Assembly: GCF_008014745.1 (NCBI RefSeq)
Contig: NZ_VPFD01000033.1
Coordinates: 1-57,531, forward strand
DNA length: 57,531 nt
Source: Massilia arenae
GTDB lineage: Bacteria > Pseudomonadota > Gammaproteobacteria > Burkholderiales > Burkholderiaceae_D
Reading direction: 5' to 3'
The translations under genes were made by a program, and so were the position numbers. A model generated the notes under the pieces. The model was not told where the DNA came from. It worked only from the letters and a program-made list of their open reading frames with translations, and did no database searches. Shown here in pieces: positions 8,458-15,606 of the stretch; position 1 is the first letter of the stretch; every line of letters begins with the position of its first letter.

Positions 8458-9855
8458 ATGACCAAACAAAAACCTGTCAAGAAGATCGTCCTCGGTCTCG
8501 CCATCGCCGGCGCGGTGGTCTTTGCCGGCGCCTACGGCTATGCCGTGGCGCCGACCGAGACCCGCAAGATCGAACCTGGTCCGCAACTGGCCAACCTGGC
8601 CCCCGGCGTCAAGCCTGATGCCGGCCTGATCGAGAAGGGGCGCTACGTCGCCACCGCGTCCGACTGTATCGCCTGCCACACGGCGCCGGGCGGCAAGGAG
8701 TTCGCCGGCGGCCGCGTGATCCAGTCGCCGATCGGTAATATGTACGCGACCAACGTCACGCCGGACAAGGAAACCGGCATCGGCAACTACTCGCTGGACG
8801 ATTTCGATCGTGCGGTCCGCCACGGCATCGTGCCGAGCGGCGGGACGCTGTATCCGGCGATGCCGTTCCCGTCGTATGCCCGCATGAGCGATGACGACAT
8901 GCGCGCGCTGTACGCCTACTTCATGCACGGCGTCGAGCCGGTCAAGCAGGCCAACCGCGACAACGAGATCAGCTGGCCGCTGTCGACCCGCTGGCCGCTG
9001 GGCATCTGGCGCAAGACCTTCGTGCCGGTGCAGGGCCCGATGGACCTGTCGAAGTATTCCGACCAGACCATCGCCCGCGGCGCCTACCTGGTGCAGAGCC
9101 TGGGCCACTGCGGCAGCTGCCACACCCCGCGTGCGGCGACGCTCAACGAGCTGGCGCTGGACGAATCGGGTCCGGAATACCTGGCCGGCGGTCCGCTGAT
9201 CGATGGCTGGCTGGCGGTGAACCTGCGCGGCGACAAGGTCGACGGCATGGGCAACTGGACTGCGCAAGACATCGTCGACACGCTCAAGACCGCCCGTAAC
9301 AAGCACTCGGGCGTGCTGGGCGAGCCGATGCAGGACGTCGTCAAGCACAGCACCCAGAACATGCTTGATGCCGACCTGATGGCGATGGCGCTTTATATCA
9401 AGAGCCTGCCGGAGACCGGCAACAAGAAGGCCACCTTCGCCGCCAGCGACGCCACCGTGCAGAAGATCATGCAGGGTAACGACAGCGAACGCGGCGTCCA
9501 GCTCTACCTGGACAACTGCGCGGCCTGCCACCGCGTGGACGGCAAGGCGGCCGGCGACGTGTTCCCTGCGCTGCCGGGCAATCCGACCGTGCTGCAGGAA
9601 GACGCAACGTCCCTGATCCGTGTGATCCTGGCCGGCGCCCGCCTGCCGTCGACCCACACGGCGCCGTCGGACCTGGGCATGCCGGGCTTCGCTTGGCGTC
9701 TGTCGGACGAAGAGACCGCACAGCTGGTGACTTTTGTCCGCAACAGCTGGGGCAACCAGGCTTCGCCAGTCGGCGCGGCGGAAGTCGCCAAGGTGCGCAA
9801 GCTGGTCAAGGAGCATGAGCTGCATACGGCGGACAAGGGCGATACCAAGCACTGA
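8458..9855 (+). CDS. Triheme cytochrome c subunit of the dehydrogenase
   Basis: The 465-residue protein has an N-terminal membrane anchor or signal (about residues 8-28). It has three c-type heme sites: CIACH at about 70, CGSCH at about 218 and CAACH at about 354. This is the usual layout of the cytochrome subunit of gluconate, alcohol and sorbitol dehydrogenases, which hands electrons to ubiquinone. Its start lies 12 bases after the flavoprotein stop with a GAGGA ribosome site, so it is the third gene of the operon. A strong inverted repeat follows 28 bases after its stop. Confidence 0.92.
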   Translation: MTKQKPVKKIVLGLAIAGAVVFAGAYGYAVAPTETRKIEPGPQLANLAPGVKPDAGLIEKGRYVATASDCIACHTAPGGKEFAGGRVIQSPIGNMYATNVTPDKETGIGNYSLDDFDRAVRHGIVPSGGTLYPAMPFPSYARMSDDDMRALYAYFMHGVEPVKQANRDNEISWPLSTRWPLGIWRKTFVPVQGPMDLSKYSDQTIARGAYLVQSLGHCGSCHTPRAATLNELALDESGPEYLAGGPLIDGWLAVNLRGDKVDGMGNWTAQDIVDTLKTARNKHSGVLGEPMQDVVKHSTQNMLDADLMAMALYIKSLPETGNKKATFAASDATVQKIMQGNDSERGVQLYLDNCAACHRVDGKAAGDVFPALPGNPTVLQEDATSLIRVILAGARLPSTHTAPSDLGMPGFAWRLSDEETAQLVTFVRNSWGNQASPVGAAEVAKVRKLVKEHELHTADKGDTKH

Positions 9856-9882
9856 TCCGGTAGCGTACCTCTAGTTCGTATC

Positions 9883-9973
9883 AACGTCGTCCCCGCGCAG
9901 GCGGGGACCCAAGTATTCAGCGTTTCGACAGCGCTGGCAGTACTTGGGTCCCCGCCTGCGCGGGGACGACGTT
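9883..9973. repeat. 33-bp perfect inverted repeat, bidirectional terminator
   Basis: Bases 9883-9915 are exactly the reverse complement of 9941-9973, with a 25-base loop. The arms contain the core CCCCGCGCAGGCGGGGACCC, a palindrome-rich unit scattered through many betaproteobacterial genomes as an intergenic repeat (by recollection). It sits between two convergent genes (stops at 9855 and 9989), where such an element would end transcripts from both sides. Confidence 0.85.
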
Positions 9974-9988
9974 TTGGGGCTAACCGTT

Positions 9989-11059
9989 TCAATGTACGTA
10001 GATGGCCCCTTGGACAGGTGGATAGATTGCATTGGCCGGCGTGACTTGGCCCGCGAATCGTTTCGCCTCCGCCAGCGGCGCCGGATCGATCCATTCATCG
10101 ATATCGAAATCGCGCCGGATAAACCCCCACTCGAGCAGGAATTCCTTCTGCGACGCCAGCCCCGCCAGCCGCACCGGATCGAGTCCCGGCGTCAGGCTGC
10201 GGTGCAGTGCGGGCCCCAGCGCCCCGGTGACATCGAGGGCGGTATAACCGGGATTCTCGAGCGCCGCCAGTTGCCCCACCTCGTCCGGATGCTCGCGCGC
10301 CCAGGCCCCCGCGCGCAGCAGCACGCCCAGGTAGCGGCGCACGATGCCGGGATGGCGCGCCAGAAAATCGCGGTCGACCGTGATCGGCCGTGGCGTGCCG
10401 TTGTTCACCCGCTGCAGCGGATCTTCCAGCCGGTTCAGGTCGGCGATCACGCGCAAGGACGGATCGCGCGCCGCGGCGTGGCCCTGGGCGCCGCGCAGGA
10501 AAACCGCATCCACATAGCCCGACTTCAGCGCATCGAGTTCGATATCGCGACCCGGATCGCGTTGCGGGAACTCGAAATCGGGTGACTCGATATGGGTCCA
10601 GCGCGCGCGGCGCGGATCGAGCCCGGCAATGTTCAACGCCGTGACGAAGCCGCGCTGGGCGCTGGCGCGGTGGATGTCGATCAGGGCGCGCCGGCGCAGC
10701 GGCAGTCCAAGGCGCTTCGTTTTCAGGTCGGCCAGGGTCTGGATGCCGCTGCCCTCCCGCACCAGGATGCCCTGGTATTCGTCGACCCAGGTGATGCCCA
10801 CCACCACCGCGCCCTGGCCCTCGGAGCGGGCCCATAGCGCCGGCACATTGCCGCCTTCGCGGAACAGGCCCGTCTGGCCGTGGTGGTAGTAGGACAGGCG
10901 GATGTCGCGGCTGGCCGCGTCTTCCAGCGAACGCAGCGAAGTGGCGCCGCCGTCGAACTCGGCGTGCAGCCAGCCCTTGGCGACGGCCAGGCCGGTGGCG
11001 GTGGCGCCGCCGCGGTGGCTGTACCAGAGCTGGATCGGGGAATGCAGTGGTGATGTCAT
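9989..11059 (-). CDS. DszB-like/SBP-fold protein lacking the Cys-His pair (paralog A)
   Basis: The 356-residue protein belongs with two paralogs at 12465-13505 and 13739-14806. All resemble DszB desulfinase and aliphatic-sulfonate-binding folds, with the shared block NNGTPRPITVDRDFL. There is no signal peptide, so it should be cytoplasmic. Aligned with the paralogs, the DszB catalytic Cys is Arg16 and the His is Tyr57; only Arg67 before EGG is kept. It is probably not a desulfinase and may bind or sense a sulfur compound. I chose ATG 11059 because homology starts there and GGAAA precedes it; the upstream extension is low-quality sequence. A sigma-54 promoter lies 35-49 bases upstream. Confidence 0.75.
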   Translation of the reverse strand: MTSPLHSPIQLWYSHRGGATATGLAVAKGWLHAEFDGGATSLRSLEDAASRDIRLSYYHHGQTGLFREGGNVPALWARSEGQGAVVVGITWVDEYQGILVREGSGIQTLADLKTKRLGLPLRRRALIDIHRASAQRGFVTALNIAGLDPRRARWTHIESPDFEFPQRDPGRDIELDALKSGYVDAVFLRGAQGHAAARDPSLRVIADLNRLEDPLQRVNNGTPRPITVDRDFLARHPGIVRRYLGVLLRAGAWAREHPDEVGQLAALENPGYTALDVTGALGPALHRSLTPGLDPVRLAGLASQKEFLLEWGFIRRDFDIDEWIDPAPLAEAKRFAGQVTPANAIYPPVQGAIYVH

Positions 11060-11093
11060 GTGTTGTTTCCAGGTTGTCGTATCCACAGTCAGA

Positions 11094-11108
11094 GCAAGCG
11101 CCGGGCCA
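11094..11108 (-). promoter_or_regulatory. Sigma-54 promoter for paralog A
   Basis: On the minus strand TGGCCCGGCGCTTGC has the sigma-54 layout: GG, ten bases, GC. The -12 element TTGC is perfect. The -24 element TGGCCC differs from TGGCAC at one base. It lies 35 bases from the start codon at 11059. Confidence 0.6.
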
Positions 11109-11234
11109 GCGCAAATTGCCTGTCGATTGCTGATTTCTGCGCAGCTTTTGCTGGCTGGCGCGCAGTTCTGGCGCTGTTTCGGATACGCGGGCGTGGATAT
11201 GCGTAATCCGGATAAGCTTGCGTCGGACAATTCG

Positions 11235-11263
11235 TTCGCAGCGCGGCGGTGCGCGACTATAGT
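11235..11263 (+). promoter_or_regulatory. Sigma-70 promoter, possibly giving a leaderless mRNA
   Basis: TTCGCA, 17 bases, TATAGT (11258-11263). The -10 box matches five of six bases and the -35 four of six. Transcription would start near 11270, which is the first base of the ATG chosen for the regulator. Confidence 0.45.
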
Positions 11264-11269
11264 CAGGAC

Positions 11270-12448
11270 ATGAACCTGACCGCCCCCTACCTACCACCCG
11301 AATTCGCGCGCAACGCCCAGCTCGCGCGCGGCGGCCCGGACGCCGAACCGCTGGTGGCGTTTACCGACGCTCCCAAGACCAGCCTCCTAGTGAGGGCCAC
11401 CGCCTTCGTGTTCGCCGACCCGCGCTCGCGCGCGTTGCAAGAGATGATCGAGCGCGTCGCGCCCAGCGAGGCGACCATCCTCGTCACCGGCGAGACCGGC
11501 ACCGGCAAGGAGCTGATCGCGCGCCACGTGCACGCGCTGAGCCGCCGCAGCGGCGGAAAATTCGTGGCGATCAACTGCGGCGCATTCTCCGAAACCCTGA
11601 TCGAGAGCGAGTTGTTCGGCTATGAGAAGGGAGCGTACACCGGCGCCATGCAGGGCAAGGCGGGCTGGTTCGAGACCGCCAACGGCGGCACGCTGTTCCT
11701 CGACGAGATCGGGGACTTGCCGATGCCGATGCAGGTCAAGCTGCTGCGCGTTCTGCAGGAGCGCGAAGTGGTGCGCCTGGGCTCGCGCCAGACGGTGCCG
11801 ATCGACGTGCGCCTGATCGCCGCCACCAATGTCGACCTGGCCGAGGCGGTGCGCGCCGGGCGCTTCCGCGAAGACCTGTATTACCGTTTGCAGGTGATCG
11901 CGCTGCCGCTGCTGCCGCTGCGCGAGCGGCCGGGCGACGTGATGCCGCTCACGCGCCACTTCGTCCAGGTCTATGCCGAGCGCCTGCACCTGGGCGAGGT
12001 GAGCCTGTCGCCAGAAGCCGAGTTGGCCCTGCGCCAGTATCCGTGGCCCGGCAATATCCGCGAACTGGAAAACGTGGTCCATCGCGCCCTGCTGGTGTGC
12101 CGCAATGGCCGGGTCACTCCAGCAGACTTGAGCTTGTCGCCGTTGATGCAGGCGCCTGTGATTGCGCCGGCTCCACCGGTGTACTTTGCGCCCGCCGCGC
12201 CTGTATCAGCTCCACCGCCCGAACCCGAGCCGCCTGCCGCCGTCGCCTGCGAATCCGAGCGCTTCCAGGCCGCCTGGCAGGCGCTGCTCGACTCGGGCGA
12301 GCAGATCACTTTCGAGGCCCTGCAGCTGCAGCTGGTGGTCGCCGCCTGGGAGAGCAGCGACCGCAACCAGCTGCGCACGGCGCGCTACCTGAACATCAGC
12401 CGCAACGTGCTGCGCACCTATCTGAAGAAGGCCGGCGTCCTGGCCTGA
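11270..12448 (+). CDS. Sigma-54 activator without sensor domain (SfnR-like)
   Basis: The 392-residue enhancer-binding protein opens sigma-54 promoters using ATP. After about 30 residues comes the AAA+ domain: Walker A GETGTGKE, the sigma-54 contact loop as GAYTGA instead of the usual GAFTGA, Walker B GGTLFLDEIGD, and the arginine-finger region FREDLYYRL. A Pro/Ala linker and a Fis-type helix-turn-helix (RTARYLNISRNVLRTYLKKA) follow. There is no receiver or GAF domain, as in SfnR of Pseudomonas putida, which controls dimethylsulfone use and is itself controlled by sulfur supply. Sigma-54 promoters flank it on both sides, so it is the likely master of the 9989-26086 block. A GTG at 11249 is an alternative start. 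Confidence 0.88.
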   Translation: MNLTAPYLPPEFARNAQLARGGPDAEPLVAFTDAPKTSLLVRATAFVFADPRSRALQEMIERVAPSEATILVTGETGTGKELIARHVHALSRRSGGKFVAINCGAFSETLIESELFGYEKGAYTGAMQGKAGWFETANGGTLFLDEIGDLPMPMQVKLLRVLQEREVVRLGSRQTVPIDVRLIAATNVDLAEAVRAGRFREDLYYRLQVIALPLLPLRERPGDVMPLTRHFVQVYAERLHLGEVSLSPEAELALRQYPWPGNIRELENVVHRALLVCRNGRVTPADLSLSPLMQAPVIAPAPPVYFAPAAPVSAPPPEPEPPAAVACESERFQAAWQALLDSGEQITFEALQLQLVVAAWESSDRNQLRTARYLNISRNVLRTYLKKAGVLA

Positions 12449-12464
12449 CGCCGGCCGCATTTTT
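12430..12464 (+). terminator. Rho-independent terminator overlapping the regulator stop
   Basis: The ten-base stem GGCCGGCGTC (12430-12439) pairs with GACGCCGGCC (12447-12456) round a seven-base loop, and five T follow at 12460-12464. The stop codon of the activator lies inside it. It also separates the activator from the convergent gene ending at 12465. Confidence 0.85.
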
Positions 12465-13505
12465 CTAAGCCGCCAACTGCTCCCGGCTGTCCAGCAGCGC
12501 GCGCGCCGCCGCCAGCGGCCGCGCGTCGGCCCAGGCGCGCACGTCGACGTCGCGGTCGAGGAAACCGTGGACCAGCTGGAAGTTCTTCTGCTGTTCGAAC
12601 AGGGCCAGGCGCTCTTCGGACAGGTCGGGCGCCAGCGCCGTATGGAAGCCGTCGCGGTAGGCGGCGGCCACGGCGTCGCCGCCGGCCTGGGTCTCCTGCT
12701 GCAGGATCGCACGCACCTCGTCGCGGTGCCGGGCCGCCCAGTCGGCGGCGCGCAGCGTCTGCGCCAGGAAGCGGGTGAGCAGGTCAAATTGGCGCTCCAG
12801 GAAGTCGCGGTGCACGGTGATCGGCCGCGGCGTGCCGTTGTTGACGCGGTGACGGCGCTGGGGCAGGGCGTCGAGGTCGATGCCGACTTCCACACCGGCC
12901 GCGCGCGCCGCCTCCACCGCCGCCGCGCCTTTGACGTAGACCGCATCGACGTCGCCGCGCACCAGGGCGGCGATGCCCTGCCACAGGCTGGCGCCGGGGG
13001 CGGCGTCCGGCGGCGTCGCTTCGGGGCTGCCTACTTCTTCCAGGATCACGTCGCCCAGGCCCAGGCCGACGCTGGCCAGTGCCCCGTGGTAGCCGGCCAG
13101 GCTCATGCCGCGTGCGATGCTTCGTCCGCGCCGGTTCCATTCGAGGTCGTCGCGGCGAAACACGGGCAGCGCCAGGCGCTTGCCCTGCAGGTCGCGCGGG
13201 CTGCGGATGCCGGAACCGGGCCGCACCAGGATCGTTTGCCACTCGTCGATCCAGGTCAGGCCGACCAGGCGGGTGTCGGCGCCTTGCGCGCGCGCCGGCA
13301 GGGCCAGGAGGTTGCCGCCTTCGCGGACCAGCGTCGTCAGGCCATGGTCGTAATGGTGGCGCGCCAGCTCGCCGCCGGTTTCCTGCAAGGTCTTGATGGC
13401 GATGCCGTCGGCGGCGAATTCCTCGTCCAGCCATCCCAGCTTGTAGGCCAGGCCGGTGGCGGTGGGGACGGGACATCGGGTAAACCAGATCGTGTCAATG
13501 CTCAT
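12465..13505 (-). CDS. DszB-like desulfinase / sulfonate-binding-fold protein (paralog B)
   Basis: The 346-residue protein has no signal peptide. Its N-terminus IWFTRCPVPTATG resembles LTYSNCPVPNAL of Rhodococcus DszB, the 2-(2'-hydroxyphenyl)benzenesulfinate desulfinase. The DszB catalytic residues have counterparts: Cys11, His51 and Arg61 (DszB Cys27, His60, Arg70), with the same ten-residue His-Arg spacing, followed by EGG. It also has NNGTPRPITVHRDFL. It may release sulfite from an organic sulfinate; automatic annotation would call it an ABC substrate-binding protein. Start ATG 13505 has GAAGGAG nine bases upstream, and a sigma-54-type promoter precedes it. It is divergent from paralog C. 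Confidence 0.78.
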   Translation of the reverse strand: MSIDTIWFTRCPVPTATGLAYKLGWLDEEFAADGIAIKTLQETGGELARHHYDHGLTTLVREGGNLLALPARAQGADTRLVGLTWIDEWQTILVRPGSGIRSPRDLQGKRLALPVFRRDDLEWNRRGRSIARGMSLAGYHGALASVGLGLGDVILEEVGSPEATPPDAAPGASLWQGIAALVRGDVDAVYVKGAAAVEAARAAGVEVGIDLDALPQRRHRVNNGTPRPITVHRDFLERQFDLLTRFLAQTLRAADWAARHRDEVRAILQQETQAGGDAVAAAYRDGFHTALAPDLSEERLALFEQQKNFQLVHGFLDRDVDVRAWADARPLAAARALLDSREQLAA

Positions 13506-13557
13506 GCGCTCAGCTCCTTCGGTGGGCAGGCCGAACGGCCCGGTGCCTGTCAGGGAT

Positions 13558-13572
13558 GCAGGAAGCGTGCCG
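13558..13572 (-). promoter_or_regulatory. Sigma-54 promoter for paralog B
   Basis: On the minus strand CGGCACGCTTCCTGC has GG, ten bases, GC. GGCAC is complete and the -12 element is CTGC. It lies 53 bases from the start codon at 13505, which leaves room for a leader with the GAAGGAG ribosome site. Confidence 0.6.
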
Positions 13573-13678
13573 GTGCTGGCCACTTGGGATGTGCTGGATT
13601 TGCGGCAGCGTGTGCTGGGCGCTGCTGCGGCGTCAGCAGTCGCTGCTCCGAAGCCAGTAGCTGCCTGCGGCGCAAGGA

Positions 13679-13693
13679 TGGCACGTGTCTTGC
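13679..13693 (+). promoter_or_regulatory. Sigma-54 promoter for paralog C
   Basis: TGGCACGTGTCTTGC matches the sigma-54 consensus TGGCAC-N5-TTGC exactly and is followed by G. It lies 45 bases before ATG 13739. It is the best of the sigma-54 promoters in the window and the strongest single support for a sigma-54 regulon here. Confidence 0.85.
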
Positions 13694-13738
13694 GGTTCGG
13701 ATACCGACGTCGTCCAAGTCCATCACCGAGGAGAATCC

Positions 13739-14806
13739 ATGAGTACCGAACCATCACGACCGCTAGACACCCTGTGGTACACCCGCTGCCCGGTGCCGAC
13801 CGCGCTCGGCATCGCCGTGCAGCAGGGCTGGCTCGAAGAGACGCTGGCCGCGCGCGGCACCGCCGTCAAATCGCTGCGCGAGTCGGACCAGCGCGCCGTG
13901 CGCGAATCGCATTTCGACCATACCCTGCAGAACTCCGTGCGCCACGGCGGCAACATCCCGGCGCTGTGGGCGCGCGCGGCGGGCAGCGACACGCGGCTGA
14001 TCGGCCTGTCGTGGGCCGACGAGACCCAGCGCATCCTGACCCTGCCGACCAGCGGCATCCGCACCCCGCGCGACCTCAAGGGCCGCCGCTTCGGCCTGCC
14101 CAAGTGGACCAACGCCCAGATCGACTTCGCCCGCGCGCAAGCGATTCGCGGCCTGGAGAATGCGCTGCGCCTGGATGGGCTCGAGGTCAGCGACGTGGAG
14201 CTGGTCGATTTCGTGATCGAACAGGGCCAGAGCGACGCGCCGGCCGAACGGGTGGCCGGCACCAATGTCTTCGGTGGCCAGCGCCGCAGCGGCGGCCAGG
14301 CGGCCGAACTGGTGGGCCTGCTGCGTGGCGAGGTCGATGCGATCTTCCTGAAAGGCGCCATTGCGGCCCAGTTGGCGCAGCTGTTTGGCCTGCACACGGT
14401 GATCGATACCGGCGTGCATCCGGAGCCGCTGGTGCGCTCGAACAACGGCACGCCGCGCGCGCTGACGGTCGACAGCCACCTGGTCGAGCAGCACTTCGAC
14501 GTGGCGGTGGACATCGTCGACCAGGTGCTGCGCGCCCAGGAGTGGGCACGCGCCCATCCGGACGACACGCGCCGCTTCCTCGCGCGCGAATCGAATACCA
14601 GCGAGTACTGGGTGACCGCGGCCTACGGGCAGGATGCGCATCAGCGGCTGGACACCTCACTGTCGGAAGCGAACATCGCCGGCCTGCAGGATTTCGCGGA
14701 CTTTTTGCTGCGCTGGGAATTCCTGCCGGCCGCGGTCGACGTGCGCGGCTGGATCGATGCGCGGCCGTTCGACGCGGCGCTGGCGCGCCGCCTGCGCGCG
14801 GCCTAG
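13739..14806 (+). CDS. DszB-like desulfinase / sulfonate-binding-fold protein (paralog C)
   Basis: The 355-residue protein is a paralog of B, also without a signal peptide. LWYTRCPVPTALG holds the putative catalytic Cys17. ESHFDHTLQNSVRHGG holds His58 and Arg68, ten residues apart as in DszB. SNNGTPRALTVDSHLVEQ and RAQEWARAHPDDTRRFL follow the DszB C-terminal domain pattern. The role is probably desulfination of a sulfinate; ligand binding without catalysis is the alternative. Start ATG 13739 has GAGGAG eight bases upstream, downstream of a consensus sigma-54 promoter. Its stop shares the four bases CTAG with the stop of the convergent nitroreductase. Confidence 0.8.
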   Translation: MSTEPSRPLDTLWYTRCPVPTALGIAVQQGWLEETLAARGTAVKSLRESDQRAVRESHFDHTLQNSVRHGGNIPALWARAAGSDTRLIGLSWADETQRILTLPTSGIRTPRDLKGRRFGLPKWTNAQIDFARAQAIRGLENALRLDGLEVSDVELVDFVIEQGQSDAPAERVAGTNVFGGQRRSGGQAAELVGLLRGEVDAIFLKGAIAAQLAQLFGLHTVIDTGVHPEPLVRSNNGTPRALTVDSHLVEQHFDVAVDIVDQVLRAQEWARAHPDDTRRFLARESNTSEYWVTAAYGQDAHQRLDTSLSEANIAGLQDFADFLLRWEFLPAAVDVRGWIDARPFDAALARRLRAA

Positions 14807-15393
14807 AGCACGGTGACGGCCTGCGCGAAATCGAGGCGCGGGCCGCGTGGGCGCAGCGATTCCGGGTCGCCGTAGCCGAGGTTGACGAGAAAGTTGGCGC
14901 GGTATCGTCCGTCCGCAAAGAACTCGCGATTGACGGCATCGGCGTCGAAGCCCGACATCGGGCCGGTGTCCAGGCCCAGGGCCCGCGCGGCCAGGATCAG
15001 GTAGGCGCCCTGAAGCGCGGTGTTGCGCTGCGCGGTCGACTCGAGCAGGGCCGGGTTGGCGTCGAACAGCGCCTTGGCATCGTAGACGGGGAATTGTTCG
15101 GGCAAGTGCTCGTGAAAGCGCAGGTCCTGGGCCACGATCACGACCGCCGGCGCCGCCAGGGTCTTCTCGCGGTTGCCGGACGAGAGGGCTGGGGCCAGAC
15201 GCTCCTTCGCCTCCGGCGACTGCACGATGACGTAGCGCGCCGGCTGGGCGTTGAAGGCGGTCGGACCCCATTTCAGCAAGTCGTACAGGGCCGCGATGGT
15301 CTCGCGCTCGACCGCGCGCGGCAGGAAGCGGCTGTAGGTGCGGGCGCTGCGAAACAGCTGCTCGAGGGCGGCGTCGTTCAGTGGTGAGGACAA
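14803..15393 (-). CDS. Nitroreductase family protein (RutE/HadB-like)
   Basis: The 196-residue FMN-dependent oxidoreductase has no signal. FRSARTYSRFLPRAV, LLKWGPTAFNAQPARYVIV and LGLDTGPMSGFDADAVNREFF are typical of the malonic-semialdehyde/nitroreductase subfamily. In this place it could supply reduced flavin to the two SsuD-type monooxygenases, the job of SsuE or DszD. That is inference from context, because no SsuE-type reductase is found in the block. It appears to start with TTG at 15391-15393, which has GGAG eight bases upstream. A weak sigma-54-like site precedes it. Confidence 0.8.
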   Translation of the reverse strand: MSSPLNDAALEQLFRSARTYSRFLPRAVERETIAALYDLLKWGPTAFNAQPARYVIVQSPEAKERLAPALSSGNREKTLAAPAVVIVAQDLRFHEHLPEQFPVYDAKALFDANPALLESTAQRNTALQGAYLILAARALGLDTGPMSGFDADAVNREFFADGRYRANFLVNLGYGDPESLRPRGPRLDFAQAVTVL

Positions 15394-15436
15394 GGTCGGT
15401 ACTCCCGAGGTTGGATGAAGGGAATGTCACCCGCAC

Positions 15437-15451
15437 GCAAGAAGCGCTCCA
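15437..15451 (-). promoter_or_regulatory. Weak sigma-54-like promoter for nitroreductase
   Basis: On the minus strand TGGAGCGCTTCTTGC keeps the GG-N10-GC layout and a perfect TTGC, but the -24 element TGGAGC differs from TGGCAC at two bases. It lies 44 bases from the TTG start at 15393. Confidence 0.35.
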
Positions 15452-15523
15452 GCCGCGGCCCGCGCTTGCCGCTGCGCGGGATGCAGCAGGCTGTCGCTTT
15501 GTGGCCAGTGCGCGCGCGCCAGG

Positions 15524-15539
15524 TGCTGCTTGCGCAGCA
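15524..15539. promoter_or_regulatory. Dyad TGCTGC-N4-GCAGCA, candidate activator site
   Basis: This perfect six-base dyad lies 18 bases upstream of the sigma-54 promoter at 15558 and between two divergent genes. Similar TGC/GCA dyads precede other sigma-54 promoters here (20420-20469; the CTGCGCAGC at 11137-11145; CTGCTG-N6-CAGCAG near 13620-13640). It may bind the activator encoded at 11270. GC-rich DNA gives such words by chance, so confidence is modest. Confidence 0.35.
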
Positions 15540-15557
15540 GCCTGGCCATCGGCTGCA

Positions 15558-15572
15558 TGGCACGCATTCTGC
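15558..15572 (+). promoter_or_regulatory. Sigma-54 promoter for the monooxygenase pair
   Basis: TGGCACGCATTCTGC has a perfect -24 (TGGCACG) and CTGC at -12 with the right ten-base spacing. It lies 34 bases before ATG 15607, which has ACGAGGA as ribosome site. Confidence 0.75.
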
Positions 15573-15606
15573 TCGTCTGGAGCTTACCACTTCACGAGGA
15601 TCCCGT

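Noticed and set aside
6370..9852. Long open frame on the minus strand across the dehydrogenase operon
   Set aside because: It mirrors the codon pattern of three strongly recognised plus-strand genes, is rich in Arg/His/Val without any domain, and has no ribosome site. It is a GC-rich antisense artefact.
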